From the NCBI GenBank assembly GCA_028695735.1, contig JAQVIJ010000001.1:485081-549080 (forward strand): a stretch of 64,000 nucleotides of DNA, in the 5' to 3' direction. The notes under the pieces were generated by a model. That model saw only the letters and a program-made list of their open reading frames with translations, ran no database searches and was not told where the DNA came from. The translations under genes and the position numbers were made by a program. The DNA is from Deltaproteobacteria bacterium. GTDB lineage: Bacteria; Desulfobacterota; Dissulfuribacteria; Dissulfuribacterales; DYLC01. Below are positions 28,072 through 37,883 of this stretch, in pieces (position 1 is the first letter of the stretch; each line of letters opens with the position of its first letter).

Positions 28072-29757
28072 CTACAAGCGCGCCGCCCTCAAAAACACCT
28101 TACTGAAACTCCTCAGACCCATTCTATAATCCGCCGGCAGATGAATATGAATGACCCTTTTCCCCACATCTGAAAGGGCCTGAAAATCCCCGACTGCCTG
28201 GGCAAACTGAATATGCCAGAAAGAGGCATCGAAACCAGGCACAGATGGATACTCAGCCTCTTTTTGTCGAGTAAAGATGATGAAGGCCGAGCTCATGGGC
28301 CCCCCCTTGTGCACCTGGCCCGTGGAATGCAGATAACGGGGACCGTATCCAAATGTAGTGGCAAACCCCCGTTCCTGTCGAATAAAATGACGCATCTCTG
28401 AAATTATCTCATCGACCTCGGAATCATAGGGCAGATAGGCCAGAAAACCCAAATAACCCCATGAAGGCAGTGCCAGAAAGGTATCCCTCATGGCACGAGA
28501 AAGCCCCTTCATGGATGCAGCAAGCATCTCGGATGTCCTGAAGTTGAACTGACTCGTTGGATCCACCCAGAACTCCATATCAAAACTGCCCTTTTTTACA
28601 TACCCGTTCAACACCTCGGATGTCTTTTGTTTGGCCGACAGGACATTGGGTTCATCAAATGGATTGATGCCAAGGAAATGGCCCGTCAATGCCACCGCCA
28701 TCTCCCAGAGGAAAAACATTCCAAATAAATCCATACGATCCTGTAATTGCATCAAATATACGGGAAAATCAGCACGTTGTAACTCATCCACAAAACTATC
28801 GAGGCTGTCCTCAACAGGGGTATCCTTCATTCTGAAATAGATAAACATCCGCTCCGCACCATAAAAACCGGGGATGCCGGTGGTTTCCCCGATTATCGGC
28901 ACCAAACCCACGGTTTCCTTGCCGGTGCTTTCAGCCACAAGCTGCTCCAGCCACAGCCCGAAACTGCGGACAGGCGCATCGAAAAACATGGTCAGCTTAT
29001 CCTTGTTCTGCACGCCGTACTCGGAAAGAAATGTGGCAAGTCTGGAGGCAGGATTCAGGTCCCAGTCCGGCACCCTGCATTGTGCAATGACTTCTTCCGC
29101 AATTGATACAGCCTGTTTCAGTGGGATTCCGATAATTGCAGCGGCAACCAGCCCGAACACAGAAAGCGCCGAATACCTGCCACCCACGCCTGATTCACCA
29201 CTGAATATATGAGAAAATCCGTGTTCAGAGGCAAATGTCTCCAGAGCTGTGCCGGAATCGGTAATTGCTGCGAAAAAATCACCTGCATTGCCTTGGCCGT
29301 GCAGGTCCACGACCTTCTGCCAGAAAAAGGCCAGGTGTGCACGGGTTTCAAGGGTTGTTCCTGATTTGCTGGCCACCACAAAAAAGGTTTTTTTCTTCGA
29401 CAACTCATCAGCATATCGCTGCACCACTACCGGATCTGTGGTGTCCAGCACACACAACTCTGGATATCCCTTCTGTACACCAAACACATCGACCAACACC
29501 TGGGCGCAGAGACTTGACCCTCCCATACCCAGCCAGATCACACGTTCTATGTTTATAGAACGTAATTTATCTGCAAAATCAATAAGTTCGGTCAGATTTG
29601 GCTTGATTCTTTCAAGACAATCCAGCCATCCCAATCTATTCATGATAGATTCCTGGACATTGGCGTCATTGCTCCAAAGAGATGCATCCTTACTCCAAAA
29701 GCGCTGAAGCAGTTGTGTTTTGTCTGCGGCATCGATATGAGATGGTCTATAAAACAT
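28072..29757 (-). CDS. pgi: Glucose-6-phosphate isomerase
   Basis: Pgi interconverts glucose-6-phosphate and fructose-6-phosphate. The 561-residue protein shows the SIS-fold motifs 'RVIWLGMGGSSLCAQVLVDV' and 'FVVASKSGTTLETRAHLAFF'. Its sequence is of the type found as the C-terminal half of transaldolase-Pgi fusions rather than the E. coli type (from memory of the family, not a search). The C-terminal end includes 'HKGGPMSSAFIIFTRQKEAE'. An AAGGAGGG site precedes the ATG. It is the first gene of a leftward group with the channel and DUF2892 genes. Confidence 0.88.
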   Translation of the reverse strand: MFYRPSHIDAADKTQLLQRFWSKDASLWSNDANVQESIMNRLGWLDCLERIKPNLTELIDFADKLRSINIERVIWLGMGGSSLCAQVLVDVFGVQKGYPELCVLDTTDPVVVQRYADELSKKKTFFVVASKSGTTLETRAHLAFFWQKVVDLHGQGNAGDFFAAITDSGTALETFASEHGFSHIFSGESGVGGRYSALSVFGLVAAAIIGIPLKQAVSIAEEVIAQCRVPDWDLNPASRLATFLSEYGVQNKDKLTMFFDAPVRSFGLWLEQLVAESTGKETVGLVPIIGETTGIPGFYGAERMFIYFRMKDTPVEDSLDSFVDELQRADFPVYLMQLQDRMDLFGMFFLWEMAVALTGHFLGINPFDEPNVLSAKQKTSEVLNGYVKKGSFDMEFWVDPTSQFNFRTSEMLAASMKGLSRAMRDTFLALPSWGYLGFLAYLPYDSEVDEIISEMRHFIRQERGFATTFGYGPRYLHSTGQVHKGGPMSSAFIIFTRQKEAEYPSVPGFDASFWHIQFAQAVGDFQALSDVGKRVIHIHLPADYRMGLRSFSKVFLRAARL

Positions 29758-29780
29758 GAAAACCCTCCTTAATTTTTTAT

Positions 29781-29810
29781 ATTATAAATCGTACATTATT
29801 CATTTTTGAA
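29781..29810 (-). promoter_or_regulatory. Putative promoter of pgi
   Basis: On the minus strand TTCAAA (29810-29805), an 18-base spacer and a perfect TATAAT (29786-29781) lie 24 bases before the pgi ATG. The -35 box touches the end of the MITE-like element at 29810, so insertion of that element may have set the present promoter boundary. Confidence 0.4.
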
Positions 29811-29884
29811 GGTAGCCTTGAAAAATCAGAATGTTTTTCGAGCAACGCAGTTGTGAGCGAAAGGGCAATTTTTCAATGCTACCT
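29810..29884. repeat. MITE-like element, short copy with near-perfect terminal inverted repeats
   Basis: A 75-bp element. Left end AGGTAGCCTTGAAAAAT (29810-29826) and right end ATTTTTCAATGCTACCT (29868-29884) are inverted repeats matching at 16 of 17 positions. The core 'GCAACGCAGTTGTGAGCG' is shared with the copies at 24895 and 26618. The better terminal symmetry suggests it is the least decayed of the three copies. Confidence 0.7.
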
Positions 29885-29908
29885 GAAATTATACTCTAAA
29901 AATACGCC

Positions 29909-29936
29909 AAAATATCTAATTTAGCAAAGATATTTT
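29909..29936. repeat. Short AT-rich inverted repeat upstream of the zinc-ribbon gene
   Basis: AAAATATCT (29909-29917) and AGATATTTT (29928-29936) are perfect 9-base inverted arms around a 10-base spacer. It could be an operator for the zinc-ribbon/ATP-grasp pair, or the residue of an AT-rich spacer; nothing else supports a function. Confidence 0.35.
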
Positions 29937-30109
29937 CTAAATTTGTTCCGGCCGCCCGAATATCTCCTGATGCCATGCAATAAAAATAATGCGGTTAAAA
30001 TACAATCTCTGGATTTTTGCGGTTTGAACGATTATATTTCATTTGGTTCAATGCCGGATCGAAAACAATCCGTTCACAGCGCCACAATGAGCCCACAGAA
30101 GGAGCCCAC

Positions 30110-30406
30110 ATGGTAATAACATCAAAAACAAGGTCCCGAAAGGAAGGAACACGTTTTTTCAAATGCCCAAGACCTGTTCCAGCGGTCAACAACCGCATAA
30201 TCTGTCCCAGGTGCGGCAACGATCGCTATTTTCATGAAATAGCGGAAGACGTCACTATAACAACACAATATATACAGAATGCAGATGGAAGCTTTACTCC
30301 ACAAAGTGACGAATCCAATATAATGGGCGACATAAAACTGTTTTGTTCCAAATGCCAAACCGATTTGACAGAATTTCATACACAATTTGTGGAAATGCTT
30401 TTTTAA
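30110..30406 (+). CDS. Small zinc-ribbon protein, uncharacterised
   Basis: A 98-residue protein with two Cys pairs, 'ICPRCGND' (about 31-38) and 'LFCSKCQTD' (about 76-84), the pattern of a zinc ribbon, separated by a ~40-residue beta-rich insert (DVTITTQYIQNADGSFT). I start at 30110 because AAGGAG lies 5 bases upstream; the in-frame start at 30017 has no such site. The N-terminus is basic. It directly precedes an ATP-grasp gene (5 bases between the stop and the ATG at 30412) and is probably co-expressed. It may bind a nucleic acid or protein partner; no known family function is assigned. Confidence 0.7.
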   Translation: MVITSKTRSRKEGTRFFKCPRPVPAVNNRIICPRCGNDRYFHEIAEDVTITTQYIQNADGSFTPQSDESNIMGDIKLFCSKCQTDLTEFHTQFVEMLF

Positions 30407-30411
30407 TACAG

Positions 30412-31194
30412 ATGTACAATATAATCAGAACAAATGAGGAATTCAGGGCAAAATTTCATGAATTGAGTTCCTCAGACGTAATAATAGGTTGCCTGAACAT
30501 AAAACCTTCAGAAGAATATATTTTCACTGATTTATTATCAAGGGGGGTTGTTTTATTCCCATCGGCATTGTCACAACAACTGACCCGATCGAAATGCTTT
30601 CAAGCTGCTGTCTTCACAAAATACATGGTACACCTAACAACCGTAATAAGGGATAAAAACGATATACTTTCCGCAATAACAATTTATAATTCGCTGAAAA
30701 TAAACAAGGTTATAACAAAACAGGACAGGGCAAACTGCGGCCTTGGAATAAATCTATGGTCCTCAATAGAGGACATTTACAATAGTGTTTCCTTTGGACA
30801 TATTAAATTCCCATTTGTTTTACAACCCTTCATAGAAAATGTACTTGATGTCAGAATAATTATTCTGGGTAATTATTTAGAGGCATATTGGAGAAAAAAT
30901 GACAATAATATAAGAAACAATATTTCAAGAGGGGGGGACAGCGGAATATATGATTTGCCTGAAAATGCATTGATGTTATGCAAGGAAATAATGCAAAGAG
31001 GCCAATTCCCATACGCCCACATCGACTTAATGATCACACCCAGAAACGAGATTTTCTTTTCAGAAATAGCATTGAGAGGCGGCATAAAAGGGGCTCAAAT
31101 ATCTCCGGCCACTTACGTAAAACAAATCAAAAAACTTGAAGATTTATTCATTGCGTCCTGCAACGACATCTCTGCATCCACAAACAGAACATAA
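30412..31194 (+). CDS. ATP-grasp protein, RimK-like, substrate unknown
   Basis: A 260-residue protein with the C-terminal ATP-grasp layout: 'KVITKQDRANCGLGI' (phosphate-binding Lys region), 'FPFVLQPFIENVLDVRIIIL' (the D-x-R motif of RimK-type ligases), 'YWRKNDNNIRNNISRGGD' (the R..N-x-S-x-GG loop) and 'DLMITPRNEIFFSEIALRGG' (metal-binding region). RimK-type enzymes form amide bonds on proteins or peptides. No Shine-Dalgarno precedes the ATG at 30412, so coupling to the zinc-ribbon gene is likely; an in-frame start at 30343 is possible but overlaps that gene. The acceptor is unknown. AT-rich like its neighbours. Confidence 0.72.
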   Translation: MYNIIRTNEEFRAKFHELSSSDVIIGCLNIKPSEEYIFTDLLSRGVVLFPSALSQQLTRSKCFQAAVFTKYMVHLTTVIRDKNDILSAITIYNSLKINKVITKQDRANCGLGINLWSSIEDIYNSVSFGHIKFPFVLQPFIENVLDVRIIILGNYLEAYWRKNDNNIRNNISRGGDSGIYDLPENALMLCKEIMQRGQFPYAHIDLMITPRNEIFFSEIALRGGIKGAQISPATYVKQIKKLEDLFIASCNDISASTNRT

Positions 31195-31225
31195 ATTAAC
31201 AAAAGTTTCCCATAAAAGAAACAGA

Positions 31226-32284
31226 TTATATGTGTGGCTCTTCTATTTCATAAATTTTTGTTATACCAGACACAGAGGCATCTTCCGATCTTTCGGTTAC
31301 AATCAGGATCATTTTCCCGTTCAGCACACTAAAACCTGATATTTTGCCATTCATTTTTATCGATACTGGTTCAATGGCATAGCTGTCGCCATTCGAAAAC
31401 AATTTAAAGAGTGATATTTTATCAGATGGCTGCTGTTGTGATTCGTTGGTGGCAAGCCAAAACGATTTGTTATTTGTTTTTGGTGAATCCACAACTGCTA
31501 TTTTGATATTCAAAAAAGAGGCTGGATCGTTAATTGTAATCACTTTTTTCGACCAAATCAGTTTATTTGATTCATATACCTTCAGCATCCCTGATCTATC
31601 AAGAAATATCGTCTCTTTTATATCGTTATGATTTAAATCAACAAAAGCAAACAGATTCATTACAGCATCCATTGGAATAATGGCTTTTTCGTTGATAAAC
31701 ACCATACCATTGTCATCCGGCTTAACTATAAAAAAAACATTTCCAAACCTATTCCTGACATCAAACCTCTGGGCAATCAGGGTGCCATCATTAAGAAAGT
31801 TCAGCCACATATTTATGTTATCCTGAACCAATCGTAATGTATTGCCATCAAAACGTAAAAGACATGACTCAAGTCCAACATCATGAATCAGGATATTTAC
31901 AGCAACCCATCCGGTATCAGGGGATACAGAAAACGAAACAGGGGTTCCAAACCCTGAAAATCTGTAAAAAAACGGTTTTGCAGCCTGTTTATAAGGAGCG
32001 ACATAGACTCCTGATGGCAGCAGATAAACAATTTCATACAATCCGTCACCGTTTAAATCAACAACCGAGGCGGATATAATGTCATGATTTAACAACCCCA
32101 CAGGTTTTCCGGAATATTCAATTGACAAGCCACCCTGTTCCATGGGGCTTGAATCAATTCTGACAGGATTGCCGGAAACATTCTGATCTGTATCAGAGAA
32201 TACATAACTCACACAAAACAATTCCGATAAAATCAAAAAAAGTCCAATCTTAAATATGGTTATTTGATTTAATCTGCTGAACAT
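31226..32284 (-). CDS. Exported protein with FG-GAP/VCBS-like repeats
   Basis: A 352-residue product with a signal peptide (IFKIGLFLILSELFCVSYVF). It has calcium-binding-like 'VVDLNGDGLYEIVYL' and 'FVDLNHNDIKETIFLD' units, as in FG-GAP/VCBS beta-propeller repeats. The start at 32284 is preferred to 32305 because AGAGG lies 6 bases upstream; the longer form overlaps gyrB. It is a probable periplasmic or outer-membrane beta-propeller, role unknown. It is convergent with the ATP-grasp gene and lies 10 bases beyond the gyrB stop. Confidence 0.65.
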   Translation of the reverse strand: MFSRLNQITIFKIGLFLILSELFCVSYVFSDTDQNVSGNPVRIDSSPMEQGGLSIEYSGKPVGLLNHDIISASVVDLNGDGLYEIVYLLPSGVYVAPYKQAAKPFFYRFSGFGTPVSFSVSPDTGWVAVNILIHDVGLESCLLRFDGNTLRLVQDNINMWLNFLNDGTLIAQRFDVRNRFGNVFFIVKPDDNGMVFINEKAIIPMDAVMNLFAFVDLNHNDIKETIFLDRSGMLKVYESNKLIWSKKVITINDPASFLNIKIAVVDSPKTNNKSFWLATNESQQQPSDKISLFKLFSNGDSYAIEPVSIKMNGKISGFSVLNGKMILIVTERSEDASVSGITKIYEIEEPHI

Positions 32285-32294
32285 ATAACCTCTT

Positions 32295-34718
<2,424 letters not shown>

Positions 34719-35870
34719 TTATATTATAATTGGCATAAATATACTTAAAAAACCTTCGTCCTCTGAACCAGTTATTAAACATGGACTTTTTGAGTTGTTA
34801 ATTGTTAAATTAATATTTTTTGATCTCATTACAGATAATATATTCAATACAAACCTTCCATTGAAAACTATTTCTGTAAAATTAGCATTTTCTACATTTA
34901 CAGGTATTGTTTCTTTTGCTCTTCCTGTTTCATTTTGTAGTGTTTCAAGTTCAAGGATATCATTGTTTAGTTTTATTTTTATTGAATCATAAACATCATT
35001 CGTTAATATGGTTAATCTTTTTAGTGTGTTAATAAGTTTTAACCTATCTATTGTTATTGAATTGTTTTTATTTTCTGGAATTATAGCTCTATAAGGAGGA
35101 AATTTATCATCTATTAATCTAATTGTGATATTTTCATTTTCGCCTTCTGTCAATACAAAAAGAAATTTATCTTGTATTGCTATATTTATAGATTTACATC
35201 TATCAAGTATCTTTTTTAATTCACTTGCTCCTTTTTTAGGAATAATAATAGGTTTTTCTAATTCAAAATCAGAATCAATAATTTTATCTATTAAACTTAG
35301 TCTTAAACTGTCTGAACTTACCATTCTTATCTTTTTTAAATTATTTTCATTTATTACTTCAAAATTAATCCCTGTTAAGCCTATTTTAGTTTTTGCATCA
35401 TCAGATGCTATTGAAAATATAGTTTTATCTATCATTTCTTTTAATATAGATGATTCTATTGATAGAAATTTTTCGTTTGTATATTTTATAAATCTTGGAA
35501 ATTCATCAGCAGGAAGACCAGCTATTTCATATTCCATCTCTTCATTATCTGTTTCTGTATTATTTTCAGATTTTATTTTTATCCAGAAATTATCACTTTC
35601 TTCTATTCTTATATTTTCAAAAGGTAATTCTTTAGTTAATTCATATATCTTTTTAGGATCTAATAATATAGAACCTTCTTTTTTTATATCACAAGAAAGT
35701 TTTGTTTGATAACTTATCTCAAGATCTGTTGCCTCAATGATTAATTTAGCATCGTTTGTATATAAAAGTATATTTTTTAAAACAGACATGGTGGTTTTTT
35801 TATCTATAAAATTTTGTGCACAAGAAAGTGCTTCCAATAAATCGGTTCTTTTTACTATTAATTCAATCAT
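34719..35870 (-). CDS. dnaN: DNA polymerase III beta subunit (sliding clamp)
   Basis: DnaN (383 residues) is the ring-shaped clamp that tethers DNA polymerase to DNA. All three clamp domains can be followed: 'LSCAQNFIDKKTTMSVLKNI' and 'LLYTNDAKLIIEATDLEISY' in domain 1, 'GLPADEFPRF' and 'FSIASDDAKTKIGLTGINFE' leading into domain 2, and 'SEDEGFLSIFMPI' at the C-terminus. The gene is extremely AT-rich (a 60-base line at 35161 has 11 G/C) with heavy Ile, Asn, Lys and Ser use. An AGGAG site precedes the ATG. It begins the leftward dnaN-gyrB pair and diverges from the methyltransferase gene across the proposed origin. Confidence 0.95.
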   Translation of the reverse strand: MIELIVKRTDLLEALSCAQNFIDKKTTMSVLKNILLYTNDAKLIIEATDLEISYQTKLSCDIKKEGSILLDPKKIYELTKELPFENIRIEESDNFWIKIKSENNTETDNEEMEYEIAGLPADEFPRFIKYTNEKFLSIESSILKEMIDKTIFSIASDDAKTKIGLTGINFEVINENNLKKIRMVSSDSLRLSLIDKIIDSDFELEKPIIIPKKGASELKKILDRCKSINIAIQDKFLFVLTEGENENITIRLIDDKFPPYRAIIPENKNNSITIDRLKLINTLKRLTILTNDVYDSIKIKLNNDILELETLQNETGRAKETIPVNVENANFTEIVFNGRFVLNILSVMRSKNINLTINNSKSPCLITGSEDEGFLSIFMPIII

Positions 35871-36129
35871 TTTATATCTCCTATATTAGATAATAAAAAT
35901 AAACCCTGTTAATTTTGTTGAAAAACAAATAACCATTTGATTTTTAAACAAAAATACATCACATTTAATTGTATATTTCTGTTGTTTTTTGTTAAAATTA
36001 AAAAATCAAAGACATCAACAGTTCTAAACAATATCTTTTTGACATGAAATCAACAATACTATATAGTTGTTTTAAAGGTTCCTTTTTAGATAATTTTGTC
36101 CTTCAATGCCTTAAATATAACATAATTTC
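35871..36129. other. Candidate chromosomal replication origin (oriC) region
   Basis: This 259-bp gap between divergent dnaN and the MidA-like gene is very AT-rich, with long A and T runs that could act as an unwinding region. Two weak DnaA-box-like motifs occur, ACATCAACA (36012-36020) and AAATCAACA (36047-36055), each 7 of 9 to TTATCAACA; no strong box was seen. The main support is outside it: base skew changes sign about here, coding orientation diverges, dnaN and gyrB are adjacent, and parS and parAB are near. The exact edges are unknown, and the origin could extend into the AT-rich dnaN gene. Confidence 0.6.
36039..36067 (+). promoter_or_regulatory. Sigma70-type promoter for the midA-like operon
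   Basis: A perfect -35 TTGACA (36039-36044), a 17-base spacer and -10 TATAGT (36062-36067) point rightward, 62 bases before the ATG at 36130. One DnaA-like motif lies within the spacer, which would allow control by DnaA if the motif is real. Confidence 0.6.
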
Positions 36130-37257
36130 ATGAAAATATCAGCACTTAAAGAAAGAATAGTCGAAAAAATAAAAACAAAAGGTCCCATTGCCTTCCAGGA
36201 ATTCATGCGAATGTGCCTGTATGACAAGGACTTCGGCTATTATACAAAACCCGACAGAATCGGAATCAAGGGTGATTATATCACAAGCTCACACTGTTCC
36301 CCTTTATTTTCCAGATTGCTTGCCAATCAATTTATAGAATTTTGGGAGCTATTGGGAAAAGGGAATTTTTGTCTTGTGGAAATGGGGGCTGGGGCTGGTT
36401 TTTCCGCCAAAGACATTCTGAATTATATAAGGCCTCATCCTTTTTATGAAAAGATAAGATATGTCATCATCGAACAAAACGAGGCTGCAAAAGAGACTCA
36501 TAAGCGATTATTGTCTGATTTTTTGAACAAAATTACCTGGCTTGATTCATTGGAGGATTTGAATGAGTTCACTGGTTGTGTCTTTTCAAATGAGCTCTTG
36601 GACGCCTTTCCCGTGCATGTGATTCAAAAGGACTCTTCTCAATTCCATGAGATTTATGTGGATTTCAACGGCCGGGAATTGTGTGAAAAGACAGGGCCGC
36701 TCAGTTCTGTTGCCTTACAAGAATATGTCTTAAACCATGTTCCCTCTGATTTGCCCAATGGCTACAGAACCGAGGTGAATCTGGCTATTCAACCCTGGCT
36801 CTCAGCCATCGCAGCACGCATGATAAGCGGTTTTGTTTTGACGATAGATTATGGACATTCTGCCAATGAGTTCTTTGACTTAAGTAGAAACAGGGGGACA
36901 TTGATGTCTTATGTGTCCCACCGAACCTCCGAAGACCTCTTTGCCTGCCCAGGAGAACAGGATATAACCGCTCATGTAAATTTTTCTGATCTAAATCGAG
37001 TGGGTTTACAATTGGGGTTTTCTACCATAGGTTATGCCCAGCAGTGGGCATTTTTGGGCAGCCTGGACTTTGAAAAGACCTTAAAGGACACATACCCAAA
37101 TCTCACACCATTTTCTCCTGAGATGGCTGGTATAAAGATGTTGATCTTTCCACAGGGCATGGGAACAAGTCACAAGGTCATGGTTCAAGCGAAGGATGTA
37201 AAAATCAACGGGAAAATCAAGGGATTTTTGTTACAAAACAGAATGGATAGGCTATGA
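36130..37257 (+). CDS. SAM-dependent methyltransferase, MidA/NDUFAF7 family
   Basis: A 375-residue class I methyltransferase of COG1565. Family marks include 'FMRMCLYDKDFGYYTKPDRI' near the N-terminus, the SAM-binding 'LVEMGAGAGFSAKDIL', 'FSNELLDAFPVHVI', and the later 'FVLTIDYGHSANEFF'. The mitochondrial relative NDUFAF7 methylates an arginine of complex I subunit NDUFS2; the bacterial substrate is generally unassigned. It begins a rightward operon with the HAD and KptA-like genes and overlaps the next gene by 4 bases (ATGA). Confidence 0.88.
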   Translation: MKISALKERIVEKIKTKGPIAFQEFMRMCLYDKDFGYYTKPDRIGIKGDYITSSHCSPLFSRLLANQFIEFWELLGKGNFCLVEMGAGAGFSAKDILNYIRPHPFYEKIRYVIIEQNEAAKETHKRLLSDFLNKITWLDSLEDLNEFTGCVFSNELLDAFPVHVIQKDSSQFHEIYVDFNGRELCEKTGPLSSVALQEYVLNHVPSDLPNGYRTEVNLAIQPWLSAIAARMISGFVLTIDYGHSANEFFDLSRNRGTLMSYVSHRTSEDLFACPGEQDITAHVNFSDLNRVGLQLGFSTIGYAQQWAFLGSLDFEKTLKDTYPNLTPFSPEMAGIKMLIFPQGMGTSHKVMVQAKDVKINGKIKGFLLQNRMDRL

Positions 37258-37883
37258 GATATAAAGTGGCTGTTTTTGACTGTGACGGTGTCTTGATCAA
37301 CTCCGAGACATCCAATCTCTTCTACTACAATGAATTATTGAGGAGAATGGGGCGTTTTCCCTTGACTCAAGAGGAATTTGCCTTTGTGCATTCCCACACA
37401 GCAGAGGAGTCTGTGGTATATCTTTTTAGGGAGGAATTGGGCTTTTCCTCTGATCTCATAGACAAGGCCTTGATGGAGATGAAAAACATTCCATATGCCA
37501 ACTATCTGGATTTGTTGGAGTTGGAGCCAGGTGTGGTGGAGACATTACAACAGATTCGGCCACCCATAAAAACAGCTATTTTCACCAATCGCACCACTAC
37601 AATGCCCCGAATTACACAGCGATTTGGTTTTGATGCCCTTTTTGATTCCATTAAGACCGCATTGGATGTAAAAAGACCCAAACCAGACCCTTCTGGTCTG
37701 ATGGAATTGATGGAGTTTTTTGGTGTAACAGCAAGGGATGTGGTTTATGTGGGGGATTCCAGAGTGGATGAATTGGTTGCAAAGGCAGTGGGGGTTGACT
37801 TTTTTGCCTATAAAAACAAGGAATTAAAGGCAATGTTTCACGTGAAACATTTTAGTGAAATAGGGGGGTTGCTTTTGTGTTGA
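37254..37883 (+). CDS. HAD-superfamily phosphatase (phosphoglycolate phosphatase-like)
   Basis: A 209-residue HAD hydrolase. Motif I 'FDCDGVLINSET' (nucleophile Asp), motif II 'IFTNRTTT', motif III Lys in 'KRPKPDP', and motif IV 'VYVGDSRVDELVAKAVGV' are all present, with a helical cap between motifs I and II, as in Gph/PGP-type enzymes. The substrate is not certain. The C-terminal tail encodes MFHVKH from a perfect parS palindrome (37834-37849), so part of this tail may be kept for DNA function rather than protein function. It overlaps both neighbours by a few bases. Confidence 0.85.
   Translation: MRYKVAVFDCDGVLINSETSNLFYYNELLRRMGRFPLTQEEFAFVHSHTAEESVVYLFREELGFSSDLIDKALMEMKNIPYANYLDLLELEPGVVETLQQIRPPIKTAIFTNRTTTMPRITQRFGFDALFDSIKTALDVKRPKPDPSGLMELMEFFGVTARDVVYVGDSRVDELVAKAVGVDFFAYKNKELKAMFHVKHFSEIGGLLLC
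37832..37851. promoter_or_regulatory. parS partition site (ParB-binding palindrome)
   Basis: TGTTTCACGTGAAACA (37834-37849) is exactly the canonical bacterial parS 16-mer; it extends to a perfect 20-bp palindrome with AA/TT flanks. ParB of the same window (24981-25826) is its expected ligand. It lies inside the HAD phosphatase gene, about 1.8 kb right of the proposed origin. I saw no second exact copy in the window. Confidence 0.93.

Larger units (their letters stand above)
29758..30109. other. Intergenic region between pgi and the zinc-ribbon gene
   Basis: This 350-base AT-rich gap separates two divergent genes. It holds a putative pgi promoter, one MITE-like repeat (29810-29884) and a short AT-rich inverted repeat (29909-29936). 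I see no convincing coding sequence or RNA gene in the rest. Confidence 0.6.

Noticed and set aside
36012-36055. Two strong DnaA boxes
   Set aside because: The motifs match only 7 of 9 positions, so they are kept only as weak support for the origin, not annotated as DnaA boxes.
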